From Rhodovulum sp. 12E13 (GTDB taxonomy: Bacteria; Pseudomonadota; Alphaproteobacteria; Rhodobacterales; Rhodobacteraceae): 64,000 bases of DNA. Location: assembly GCF_003340565.1 (NCBI RefSeq), contig NZ_QPLK01000001.1:1-64000 (forward strand). The letters are read 5' to 3'. The translations under genes and the position numbers were made by a program. Below are positions 24,204 through 32,312 of the stretch, piece by piece (the stretch's first letter is position 1; every line of letters starts with the position of its first letter). The notes below the pieces were generated by a model. The model was not told the DNA's origin. It saw only the letters and a program-made list of their open reading frames with translations, and did not search any database.

Positions 24204-26714
24204 CTACTCGACTACAACGCCGGGAGTCGCCTGCGGAAGGGCGTCGAGCGTCTCCGCGGAAGAACCCTCCCCGGTATCGCGGTTTTGCAACTCCTGCAGC
24301 AGCGCCCGCGCCTCGTCGAAGGCCGGTCTCGGGTCGGCCCCGGCGAGCTCGATCGCTCGTTCCAGCTGGCGAATCGCGTCGTCGGGGCGCTCGAGCGCCG
24401 CATAGGTGCGGCCGAGATGGTATTGCACCAGGGGATCGTCTGGCAGGCCGCGGGCCGCAGGGCGAAGGTATTCGAGCGCCGCCTCGTAGTTCCCGAGGCG
24501 GAACTGGATCCAGCCGTAGGTGTCCTGGTAGGGTGGGAATTCCGTGCCCCTCAGGCGCCGGGCGATGCGCGCCGCGCGATCGAGGCTCTCGGCGTCCTCG
24601 CGCTGGGTCGAGAGCAGGCTTGCGAGGTTGTTGGCGATCACGCTGGTCGCGGTGTTGCGGGCGTAAAGCTCCTCGTAGATGTCGATCGCCGCATCATAGT
24701 CGTGCTGGCGCTCGAGGAAGGTGGCGCGCATCCACATCAGGTCGGCCGCCTCGGGGATGGCCGTCAGGCCCGCCTCGAGGGCCTCGCGCGCTTCGTCGGC
24801 CTTGCCCGCCTCGTTCAGGGTGCGGATCAGCTCGAGCCAGACGCGCTCGCCGCCCGCGCCGTCCTCGATCAGGCCGCGGAAGCCGGCCTCGGCCGCCGCG
24901 AGATTGCCGTCGGCCGTCTCGATCGTGGCGAGCAGGAAGCGCAGGGCGGGGTCGTCGGGGCTCTCGTCGAGCAGGCGTTCGAGGTAGGCGCGCGCGTCGT
25001 CGATATTGCCGCGTTCGAGCTGGGTGGTGACGATGGCGATTTCCGCGGCGCGATAGCCGTCCTGGTTGTCGGCGAGCTCACGCAGGAAACCGATCGCCTC
25101 CTCGTCGCGGCGCTGCGCGCGCAGCACGGTCAGGCGCAGCTGGTCGGCGGTCAGCCGCGCCGCCTCGCCCGGCAGGCCGCGCAGCGCCTGCTCGACGCTC
25201 TCGGCCCGGTCCCAGTCGCGCAGGGCGACGTAGACGTTGCCCAGCTCGGCCAGGAGCTGGGCGTTCTGCGGCGTGATCCGCAGCGCGTCGATCAGCACGG
25301 CTTCGGCCGGCTTGTACCGGTCCTCCGAGACGAGGAAGCGCGCGTAGACGAGCGAGGTCTCCGGCGAGCGGTTCGACGCCTCGGTAGCCAGTGCCAGCAT
25401 CTCGCCCGCCAGGTCGCGGTCGCCGTTGCGCAGATGCGCTTCGGCGAGACGCGAGAAGATCTCGGCGTTTTCGGGTTCCTGGTCCTGCGCGCGGCGCAGC
25501 GCGACGATCGCCTCGTCGACGAGGTCGGCCTCGATCATCCACTCCGCCCGCATCACGAGCGACGCGACATGCGACGGATCGGCCTCGAGAACGTCCTCGA
25601 TGATCGCGCGGGCGCCCACCTCGTTGCCGTCGCGCCCGAGAAGCCGGGCGTAGGACGCCTTGATGTCGTTGGTCTGGGGGCCCGGCTCGGCGTTGGCGAC
25701 GATGTCCTCGAACTCGCGCAGCGCCTCGTCCCGCCGCCCCTCGTCGTAGAGCAGGGAGGCGCGCAGCGACCGGAACAGGTCGTCGTTCGTGCCCTCCTGC
25801 ACGAAGGTCTCCGCCTCTTCCATCGCCGCCTCGGGCCCGCGCGTCTCGGTGAGGAACTGCAGCAGCGACAGGCGCGCCTCGTCGTTCTCCTGCCCGGGCA
25901 CGATGCGGTCGCGCAGGAAGCGCTCGGCGCCGTCGAGGTTGCCCCGGCTGGCATAGAACTGCATCAGCGAGCGCGGCAGCTCCCGGTCCTCGGGAAAGAC
26001 GCGGATCATGTCGCGCAGCGTCTCCTCGATCCCGTCGTCGTCCTGCAACTGCCCGTATATGCCGAGGCGCATCTGGAAGAAGCGCCGGTCGCGCGGCGCC
26101 AGCTCCTGGACTTCGTCGATTTCCTCGAGCGCCGCGGCGAACTCGTTCTCGAGCATCAGGTTGTCGATGATCACGGCCCGGTTGATCACGCTGTCGGGCA
26201 GCTCGTCGCGCAGCGCCTCGGCGCGACGCGCCGCCTCGCGCCGGGCGGCGGGCGACTCGTTCACGACCGCCTCCTGGTAGTCGAGCGCGGCCGAGATGAC
26301 CCGGGCGCGCACGCTCTCGGGGGCGAGTTCGACCACCGTCTCGCCATGCACGCGAGCGGTTTCGAAATCGTTGGCGAGCAGGCTCAGCTCCGACAGGATG
26401 AGCCGCGCCTCGACATCGTTGGGGAACTGCTCGACGAGCCGAAGGTATTGCTGCGCCGCCGCGTCGGTGGCGCCCTCGTCGAGCAGCAGGCGAGCGATCG
26501 TCGCCCGGGCGTCGCGGTGGCGCGGATCGAGCTCGAAGACACTGCGAAGCTCGACCTTGGCGCGCGCGATGTCACCGTCGTCGATCAGGGCGAGGGCATT
26601 CTGGAAATGCGCCTCGGCTCGCTCTTCGGCGGTGTCGCACGCGGCAAGGAACAGGGCGAGCGCGCCGCAGCCGACGAGCGTGCGGACGCGCCTGGATACG
26701 GATCGAGAACTCAT
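24204..26714 (-). CDS. TPR-repeat lipoprotein (PrsT-like) of exopolysaccharide locus
   Basis: An 836-aa exported lipoprotein. The signal VGCGALALFLAAC ends in a lipobox with Cys26. The rest is a continuous superhelix of roughly 20 tetratricopeptide repeats (AEAHFQNALALIDDGDIARAKVELR is the first as two helices; A.A..L....L...P motifs recur throughout), ending in a 25-residue Gly/Thr/Pro tail. Such giant TPR lipoproteins accompany exosortase/PEP-CTERM exopolysaccharide loci (PrsT) and cellulose/alginate secretion systems, where they scaffold the periplasmic assembly. Start at 26714 with GGAGGG upstream. Located between the sugar transferase and the export protein genes. Confidence 0.88.
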   Translation of the reverse strand: MSSRSVSRRVRTLVGCGALALFLAACDTAEERAEAHFQNALALIDDGDIARAKVELRSVFELDPRHRDARATIARLLLDEGATDAAAQQYLRLVEQFPNDVEARLILSELSLLANDFETARVHGETVVELAPESVRARVISAALDYQEAVVNESPAARREAARRAEALRDELPDSVINRAVIIDNLMLENEFAAALEEIDEVQELAPRDRRFFQMRLGIYGQLQDDDGIEETLRDMIRVFPEDRELPRSLMQFYASRGNLDGAERFLRDRIVPGQENDEARLSLLQFLTETRGPEAAMEEAETFVQEGTNDDLFRSLRASLLYDEGRRDEALREFEDIVANAEPGPQTNDIKASYARLLGRDGNEVGARAIIEDVLEADPSHVASLVMRAEWMIEADLVDEAIVALRRAQDQEPENAEIFSRLAEAHLRNGDRDLAGEMLALATEASNRSPETSLVYARFLVSEDRYKPAEAVLIDALRITPQNAQLLAELGNVYVALRDWDRAESVEQALRGLPGEAARLTADQLRLTVLRAQRRDEEAIGFLRELADNQDGYRAAEIAIVTTQLERGNIDDARAYLERLLDESPDDPALRFLLATIETADGNLAAAEAGFRGLIEDGAGGERVWLELIRTLNEAGKADEAREALEAGLTAIPEAADLMWMRATFLERQHDYDAAIDIYEELYARNTATSVIANNLASLLSTQREDAESLDRAARIARRLRGTEFPPYQDTYGWIQFRLGNYEAALEYLRPAARGLPDDPLVQYHLGRTYAALERPDDAIRQLERAIELAGADPRPAFDEARALLQELQNRDTGEGSSAETLDALPQATPGVVVE

Positions 26715-26948
26715 GGAACCCTCCAACTTCGGCGCGACTATCGCAGGTGTCCTGGCGAATTTCCATATCGCGCGACCATGCCGTCGGGCGGGACGCCGGC
26801 GCCGTGGATCACGGTTTCGTGCGTGGGCTCCGACCCCGCCGATCGGCGGGCCGCGGGCGCGCTTTTCGCAGGCCGGCGAGCGATCTGGCAAGCCAGCGCA
26901 TACGGGCCGCGTCCCGGCGACATGGGGGTTGACCGGGCAGGGTGGGGG

Positions 26949-27650
26949 TCAGCACCCCGTGCCGCGCACAACCACCACGAGCGTGCGGGCGAGCGTCGCG
27001 ACGTCCAGCCTGAGCGACAACTCGGCGGCGTAGAGATCGTCATAGCAGGCCCTGCTGGCGAAGCTGTTGTCGTTGCGCTCCGAGACCTGCCAAAGCCCGG
27101 TGATTCCGGGCCGAAGCGAGTAGTAGGCACGGCCGGGGTAAAGCGACCGCTGGTTCGGCATCATCGGGCGGGGGCCGACGAGCGACATGTCTCCGCGCAG
27201 CACGTTCCAAAGCTGCGGCAGTTCGTCGAGCGAGGTCCGGCGGAGGAAGGCCCCGAAGCGGGTTACCCGCGGATCCCGGCGCAGCTTCTGGCGCTCTTTC
27301 CACTCGGCGGCCGCGTCGGGGTCTCGCTGGATGAGGTCGTGAAGCGCCCGCTCTGCATCGGGCACCATCGTGCGCAGCTTCATGATGGTGAAGGGGCGAC
27401 CGTCGCGCCCCACGCGCTTCTGCCGAAAGAGGGGTGTGCCCCCGTCAAGGGCGACGACGAGAAACAGCAGGCCCAGCAGCGGCGCCACGAGCGGCGCGAG
27501 GGCGATGACGGCGACCAGGTCGAGCGCGCGCTTCCCGAAATCGCGATAGAGCCGCGGCGCGGGGGCCGCGGTCTGCGATGCGGCGGTGGACGACCGGCCA
27601 TGCATGGCCCCGACACCTTGGCGAGCGGCGACATCTACGGTGTCGGTCAC
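26949..27650 (-). CDS. Undecaprenyl-phosphate sugar transferase (WcaJ/PglC-like, short form)
   Basis: Initiating phosphoglycosyltransferase placing the first sugar-1-phosphate on undecaprenyl phosphate. 233 aa: one membrane segment (VAVIALAPLVAPLLGLLFLVV) followed by the bacterial sugar-transferase domain with KRVGRDGRPFTIMKLRTM, RRTSLDELPQLWNVLRGDMS, LVGPRP and LRPGITGLWQVSERND. The catalytic Asp-Glu pair is in SLDELPQ. The GTG at 27648-27650 is chosen since TTGAGGGG precedes it at good spacing; an internal ATG (27605) is also possible. First gene of the minus-strand exopolysaccharide unit, divergent from the AAA ATPase gene. Confidence 0.93.
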   Translation of the reverse strand: MTDTVDVAARQGVGAMHGRSSTAASQTAAPAPRLYRDFGKRALDLVAVIALAPLVAPLLGLLFLVVALDGGTPLFRQKRVGRDGRPFTIMKLRTMVPDAERALHDLIQRDPDAAAEWKERQKLRRDPRVTRFGAFLRRTSLDELPQLWNVLRGDMSLVGPRPMMPNQRSLYPGRAYYSLRPGITGLWQVSERNDNSFASRACYDDLYAAELSLRLDVATLARTLVVVVRGTGC

Positions 27651-27942
27651 GGCATACCCCTCAACGAACGTGGTCTCCCACCGCCTTGTTGCGCAGCGTG
27701 GCCCATGGGTAAAGGTTTTTCTGGAATGCCCCGGTCGCAAACCTGCACGTGCAGCATTTGGCGGCACTGATGTTCACGAAGGCGGCTCTTGCCGTGTTGC
27801 GTCCAGAACCTCGCTCCATGTAGAAGCCTGCTATATACAACGGCTGAGCCGGTCATTACGCCCGTCGTCGACGACGCACCGCCGTCGGCCCAATGCGGGT
27901 GGCGGGCGCAGGGCGGGCGACCCGATATTGCGAGGGGCTCAC
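27651..27942. promoter_or_regulatory. Divergent control region of the exopolysaccharide locus
   Basis: This 292-bp spacer separates the two exopolysaccharide transcription units and contains the lowest-GC DNA in the neighbourhood, notably ggtaaaggtttttctgg (about 27713-27730) and ctatatacaa (27831-27840). The latter is a good -10-like box for either strand, but I cannot place a matching -35. A ribosome site GAGGGG (27932-27937) precedes the GTG of the plus-strand gene. No clear palindromic operator was found. Confidence 0.5.
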
Positions 27943-28797
27943 GTGTTAGGCGGTGACATTTACCAGGGGTTCTACGGGTTCTCGGAGCGCCCCTTCACTC
28001 TATTGCCGGATCCCGACGCGCTGTACTGGGCCGACGGGCACACGGCGGCGTTCACGGTCCTCGAATACGGTATCGTCTCGCGCGCCCCGATCACCGTGCT
28101 CACCGGCGAGATCGGGGTCGGAAAGACGACGGTGCTGCGCAAGCTCCTGGAGCAGCTCGATGAATCCACCACGGTCGCGCTTGTCTCGAACGCGCAGGGC
28201 GGCCGTGCCGAGATGCTGCGCTGGATCACCAACGCCCTCGGTCTGCGGCCCGAGCCCGGGGCCGATTACGTGTCGCTCTTCCAGGGGCTGCAGGACTTTC
28301 TGGTCGAGGAATACGCGGCCGGGCGCTTCGTCACGGTGATCATCGACGAGGCGCAGAACCTCACTGTCGAGGCGCTCGAAGAGCTCCGGATGCTGACCAA
28401 CATCAACTCGGGCAAGGACGAGCTGCTGCAATTGATTCTCGTGGGGCAGTCGGAGTTGCGCAACCGCATCATGCGCCCCGAACTGCAGCAGTTCGCGCAG
28501 CGGATCGTGGCCGCCTACCACCTGCTGCCGCTGGACCACGCCGCCACGGCCGCCTATGTGCGTTTCCGGCTGGCACACGCGGGCGGGCGCGCGGACTTGT
28601 TCTCCGATTCGGCGCTTCAGGAGATATCGCGCCTCACGGCCGGTGTGCCGCGCCTGATCAACAAGTTGTGTGAATTCTGCCTCGTCTACGGTGCGATAAA
28701 CGAGGAGGATCCGGTAACGATGGAGACGGTCCGGCAGGTCGTCGACGACGGGATCTTCGTGACCGGGTTCATCGAAAGCGGAAAGGCCGCCGAATGA
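27943..28797 (+). CDS. AAA ATPase of exopolysaccharide locus (XrtA-associated ATPase / ExeA-like)
   Basis: Cytoplasmic 284-aa ATPase. It begins with the characteristic FYGFSERPFTLLPDPDALYW. Walker A is TGEIGVGKTT (about 54-63), Walker B VIIDEAQNL, and sensor/arginine region VGQSELRNRIMRPELQQFAQRI. A C-terminal winged-helix-like GVPRLINKLCEFCLVYG follows. It matches the GspA/ExeA-related ATPase family linked to exosortase-type exopolysaccharide gene clusters. The GTG at 27943 is preferred for its GAGGGG site at 5-nt spacing; the long upstream open frame has no such signal. Its stop overlaps the chain-length gene (ATGA). Confidence 0.92.
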   Translation: MLGGDIYQGFYGFSERPFTLLPDPDALYWADGHTAAFTVLEYGIVSRAPITVLTGEIGVGKTTVLRKLLEQLDESTTVALVSNAQGGRAEMLRWITNALGLRPEPGADYVSLFQGLQDFLVEEYAAGRFVTVIIDEAQNLTVEALEELRMLTNINSGKDELLQLILVGQSELRNRIMRPELQQFAQRIVAAYHLLPLDHAATAAYVRFRLAHAGGRADLFSDSALQEISRLTAGVPRLINKLCEFCLVYGAINEEDPVTMETVRQVVDDGIFVTGFIESGKAAE

Positions 28798-30332
28798 ACG
28801 CCGAAATCAGATACTACCTCTCCATCGCCTTGAGGCGGCTGCCTCTCTTCCTGCTGGTGTCGCTCACGGTGACGTCTGTCGGCTTCGCCATCGCCGTCAT
28901 CCTGCCGACGATCTACACCGCGCAGGGACGGCTTCTGGTGGAGGATGCGCAGATCCCCGACAGCCTCGCCAGATCGACCGTCCAGGTCAACGAGCAGGAG
29001 CAGCTGGCCATTCTCCAGCAGCGGGTCCTGACGCGCACGATCCTGCTCGAGGTTGCCCGCGAGCATGAGGTTTATGAGGGGATCTCCGAGATGAACGCCG
29101 ATGAGATCGTCTCGCGCATGCGGGCCGACAGCCGGTTCGCCGTGAGCGGGCGGCGCAACTCGGCGACCCTGATGGACATCAGGTTCGAGGCGCGCACGGG
29201 CGAGATCGCCGCCGACGTCACCAACGACTTCATCACGCGAATCCTCGCCGTGAACGCCACCCAACGCCAGTCTCGCGCCAGCGAGACCCTCAGCTTCTTC
29301 CAGCAGGAGGTCGAACGGCTGGAGACGGAACTCGCCCTGCGCAACGAGGAGATGCTGCGCTTCCAGAACGAGAACCGCGAGGCGCTGCCCTCGACCCTGT
29401 CTTACCGGCTGAGCCAGCAGGCCAACCTGCAGGAGCGCGTCGCCCAGCTGCAGCGCGACCGTTCCACGCTCGAGCAACAGCGCGCCCGCCTGTTCGAGTT
29501 GCAGCAATCCGGCGTGTCGCGCGCCCCTCTCGATGGCGGGCAGGCCACGCCGCAGGAGCGTCAACTGGCCAGCCTGCGTAACGAGCTGACCTCGATCCGC
29601 GCCATCTATGCGGAAGAGAGCCCGCGGGTCCGCCTGCTGCGGACGCGGATCGAGACGCTGGAGGAGCAGATCGACGCGCAAGTGGCGGTCGATCTTGCAT
29701 CTGCCGACGGCGAAACCCGGATCGACCCGATACAGCTCGAGATCGACGGGATCGACACCGAGGTCGAGCGCATCGACGGGGAACTCGCGCGGTTGCAGAC
29801 CGAGCTCGCGCGACTCGAGCGCACGATCGACCGCACGCCCTCCAACGCCATCACCCTCGAGGCGCTGCGCCGCGACTACGATCACGTTCTGCAGCAATAC
29901 CAGGGGGCGCAGGCGCGTCTGGCCCAGGCCTCGACCGGCGAGCGGATCGAGACGCTCCGGAAGGGGCAGCGCATCACGGTGATCGAGCAAGCGACCGCGC
30001 CCAGCGAGCCCTCCGACCCGAACCGGCCTCTGATCGCGGGGATGGGGGCCGCGATGGGGATCGGGCTCGGCAGCGCCCTCGTGGTGCTGCTCGAGCTTCT
30101 CAACCGGTCGATCCGTCGCCCTGTCGACCTGACGAACCGGCTCGGCATCACGCCGATCGCGACCGTTCCCTACATCGCAACGCCGTGGGAGCGGCTCCGC
30201 AAGCGGCTCGTCGGCCTCCTGTTTGTGCTGGTGGTTCTTGCGGGCATTCCCGCGGGGTTGTGGTTCGTGCATTACGAGGTGATGCCGCTCGACCTCGTCT
30301 ATGACAGGATCCTGTCGGAAATCCTGCCCTGA
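28794..30332 (+). CDS. Exopolysaccharide chain-length determinant (Wzz/GumC-like)
   Basis: Inner-membrane polysaccharide co-polymerase, 512 aa. A first membrane helix spans about residues 16-38. A Wzz domain follows (YTAQGRLLVEDAQIPDSLA), then a long periplasmic coiled coil from about 160 to 405 (LSFFQQEVERLETELALRNEE; ERVAQLQRDRSTLEQQRARL). A second helix lies at about 412-434, preceded by the proline-rich PSEPSDPNRP motif, and a further C-terminal helix at about 470-492. That third helix is an addition relative to simple Wzz and is seen in XrtA-type chain-length proteins. It has no kinase domain; the separate BY-kinase gene follows 35 nt later. Confidence 0.93.
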   Translation: MNAEIRYYLSIALRRLPLFLLVSLTVTSVGFAIAVILPTIYTAQGRLLVEDAQIPDSLARSTVQVNEQEQLAILQQRVLTRTILLEVAREHEVYEGISEMNADEIVSRMRADSRFAVSGRRNSATLMDIRFEARTGEIAADVTNDFITRILAVNATQRQSRASETLSFFQQEVERLETELALRNEEMLRFQNENREALPSTLSYRLSQQANLQERVAQLQRDRSTLEQQRARLFELQQSGVSRAPLDGGQATPQERQLASLRNELTSIRAIYAEESPRVRLLRTRIETLEEQIDAQVAVDLASADGETRIDPIQLEIDGIDTEVERIDGELARLQTELARLERTIDRTPSNAITLEALRRDYDHVLQQYQGAQARLAQASTGERIETLRKGQRITVIEQATAPSEPSDPNRPLIAGMGAAMGIGLGSALVVLLELLNRSIRRPVDLTNRLGITPIATVPYIATPWERLRKRLVGLLFVLVVLAGIPAGLWFVHYEVMPLDLVYDRILSEILP

Positions 30333-30367
30333 CGAGGTGCGCGGCCGTGGAGAGGATCTGAGCCGGG

Positions 30368-31312
30368 ATGGAACGTCTGAAGGCCGCGCTCGACAAGGCG
30401 CGAGAGACCCGCGCCGCAACGGCAGCCCCGGCGCCCGCATCCGGAGCGCGCCCCGAGCCGGCGGCGAATCCCGCGCGGCGCGGCGCCGGACAGGCCGGTG
30501 CCGTTGCCGGTGCGGTGCGTGGCCCGCAGGCCGCAGGCTCCGGGGCGGCCCCGTCCACTGGCCCGTCCACGGGTTCGTCCGGGGCCGTGGAGGCGGCGTG
30601 GGCGGATATCCAGAAGTCGGAGATCGACACCCGCCGCCTGGTGAAGAGGCGCCTGATCTCGTTCGGTCGGCAGGCCGAGGCCACCGCCTTCGACGTGCTG
30701 CGCACCAAGGTGCTGCAGTTGACGGGCGCCAACGGGTGGAAGCGCGTCGCCATAACCTCTCCGCTGCCGGGATCGGGCAAGACCACCACGTCGATCAACC
30801 TGGCGGTGGCGCTGGCCCGTCAGGTGGACCTGCGCATCATCCTCATCGATCTCGACATGCGTCGCCCGGCGGTTGCCCGCTCGCTGGGCATTTCCGGCAA
30901 GACGGGCGTGGCGCCGGTGCTGGAGGGGCGTGAGAGCTTCGGGCGACAGGCCCGCCGGCTGGGCGACAACCTCGCCGTCGCGATGAACTTCGCCGCCCTG
31001 CGCGACCCCTCCGACCTGTTCCTGCGCGCCCGCACGTCGGAGGTGCTCGACGAGATCGAGGCCACCTATCGCCCCGACCTGATCCTGTTCGACATGCCGC
31101 CGCTGCTGGTCAACGACGATGCCTCGGCGTTCCTGCGCAATGTCGACTGCGCCCTCATGGTCGCCGAGGCGGGCGCCACGACGATCTCCCAGGTCGATGT
31201 CTGCGAAAAGGAACTTGCGGAGCAGACCAACGTGCTGGGCGTCGTGCTCAACAAGTGCCGCTTCTTCTCCGACGGCTATTATCGCTACTACTATGCCTAC
31301 GGCGACGACTGA
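30368..31312 (+). CDS. BY-kinase, tyrosine autokinase of exopolysaccharide locus (CpsD/CapB family)
   Basis: Cytoplasmic bacterial tyrosine kinase, 314 aa, partner of the preceding chain-length protein. Residues 1-90 are a Pro/Ala/Gly-rich linker beginning MERLKAALDKARETR. The MinD-like P-loop domain has Walker A PLPGSGKTTTSINLA, Walker A' ILIDLDMRRP and Walker B LILFDMPPLL. The C-terminal tyrosine cluster holds six tyrosines in the last 11 residues (304, 305, 307, 308, 309, 311), the expected trans-autophosphorylation tail. Phosphorylation state would control polymer length. The start ATG at 30368 has a weak site; spacing from the upstream gene is 35 nt. Confidence 0.94.
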   Translation: MERLKAALDKARETRAATAAPAPASGARPEPAANPARRGAGQAGAVAGAVRGPQAAGSGAAPSTGPSTGSSGAVEAAWADIQKSEIDTRRLVKRRLISFGRQAEATAFDVLRTKVLQLTGANGWKRVAITSPLPGSGKTTTSINLAVALARQVDLRIILIDLDMRRPAVARSLGISGKTGVAPVLEGRESFGRQARRLGDNLAVAMNFAALRDPSDLFLRARTSEVLDEIEATYRPDLILFDMPPLLVNDDASAFLRNVDCALMVAEAGATTISQVDVCEKELAEQTNVLGVVLNKCRFFSDGYYRYYYAYGDD

Positions 31313-31379
31313 CGCGCGCTAATCCAATCTTCACCCCTCGCGCCTAGCCCTTGCGGTGGGTGTGTGAAGAGGTGGTGAT

Positions 31380-32192
31380 ATGGGCGCGAACGCGAATGCG
31401 CCGATCGTCATCAAGCGCAAGAAGGTCGTCGCAGGCGAGGGGCACCACGGCGGTGCCTGGAAGGTCGCCTATGCCGACTTCGTGACCGCGATGATGGCGT
31501 TCTTCCTTCTGATGTGGTTGCTCAACGCGACCACCGAGAAACAGCGCAAGGGGCTGGCGGATCACTTCAATCCGACGGTGCCGATCGCGCGCGTGACCGG
31601 CGGGGGCGACGGCGCGCTTGGCGGCGATAGCGTCTTCACGGAGGAGACGCTCGCGCGGATGGGAGTCGGTGCGACCAGCCCCCAGGAGTTCGAGCGCAAC
31701 GCCGCCGACATCCGTGCGACCGAGGAGGCCGCGTTCGAGGAGCTTGAGAAGACGCTGCTCGGCCGCGGCGCCGAGGCGCTGCTGACCGAGAACGAACTGC
31801 GCCACATCGTGACGCGCATCACCGATGCCGGTCTGGTCGTGGAGGTGTTCTCGCTGCCCGGCGCGCCGATCTTCGACCCCGAGACCGAGGCGCCGACCGA
31901 GCTGCTCGACAGGCTGCTCGACGTCGTGGGCCGGCTCTTCGCGATGGCCAGCAACCGCGTCGCGGTCGATGGCTACAGCCGCGCGCGCCCCGTCGTTCTG
32001 CGCGACAATCCGGTGTGGGAACTCTCGATAGAGCGCGCGGAAGGGGCACGCGACGCGCTCGAGGCCCGCATCGCCGATGATCGCATCCACCGGGTGACCG
32101 GCCATGCCGACCGGCGCCCGGCGATCGCCCCGCCCATGGCCGTTCGCAACGACAGGCTCGAGATGACGCTGTTGCGCAGCGACGTCGAGTGA
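31380..32192 (+). CDS. motB: Flagellar motor stator protein MotB
   Basis: Stator subunit, 270 aa. The single membrane helix contains AYADFVTAMMAFFLLMWLL with the proton-carrying Asp (equivalent to Asp32 of E. coli). The C-terminal OmpA/MotB domain is present (NRVAVDGYSRARP; WELSIERAEGARDALEARI; HRVTGHADRRPAI). The usual peptidoglycan-binding GHTD motif is GYSR here, lacking the Asp, whereas the later Arg of LSxxRA is kept. Start ATG 31380 with GAGGTGGT upstream. It opens a flagellar run in which no motA is present, so the partner gene is elsewhere. About 120 nt precede flgE. Confidence 0.9.
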   Translation: MGANANAPIVIKRKKVVAGEGHHGGAWKVAYADFVTAMMAFFLLMWLLNATTEKQRKGLADHFNPTVPIARVTGGGDGALGGDSVFTEETLARMGVGATSPQEFERNAADIRATEEAAFEELEKTLLGRGAEALLTENELRHIVTRITDAGLVVEVFSLPGAPIFDPETEAPTELLDRLLDVVGRLFAMASNRVAVDGYSRARPVVLRDNPVWELSIERAEGARDALEARIADDRIHRVTGHADRRPAIAPPMAVRNDRLEMTLLRSDVE

Positions 32193-32312
32193 GTGGCGCG
32201 GACACGGCGAAACCGGGGCGCAAACTCCGACGAAGTTTAGCTGTTAGTGCGGCCTTAAGCGCCCGGTCGCCATAAGGGAGGTGTCCGAGGCCAACGCAAG
32301 AAAGGCGTCCCG

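Noticed and set aside
23292-27770. Plus-strand open frame of 1492 codons across the exopolysaccharide genes
   Set aside because: Runs antisense to four genes with clear domains, and its translation has no recognisable motif; typical of high-GC3 antisense frames.
32193-32312. Sigma-28 or sigma-54 promoter before flgE
   Set aside because: TTAA and GCCATAA-like pieces occur but with wrong spacing; no GG-N10-GC element, so no call made.
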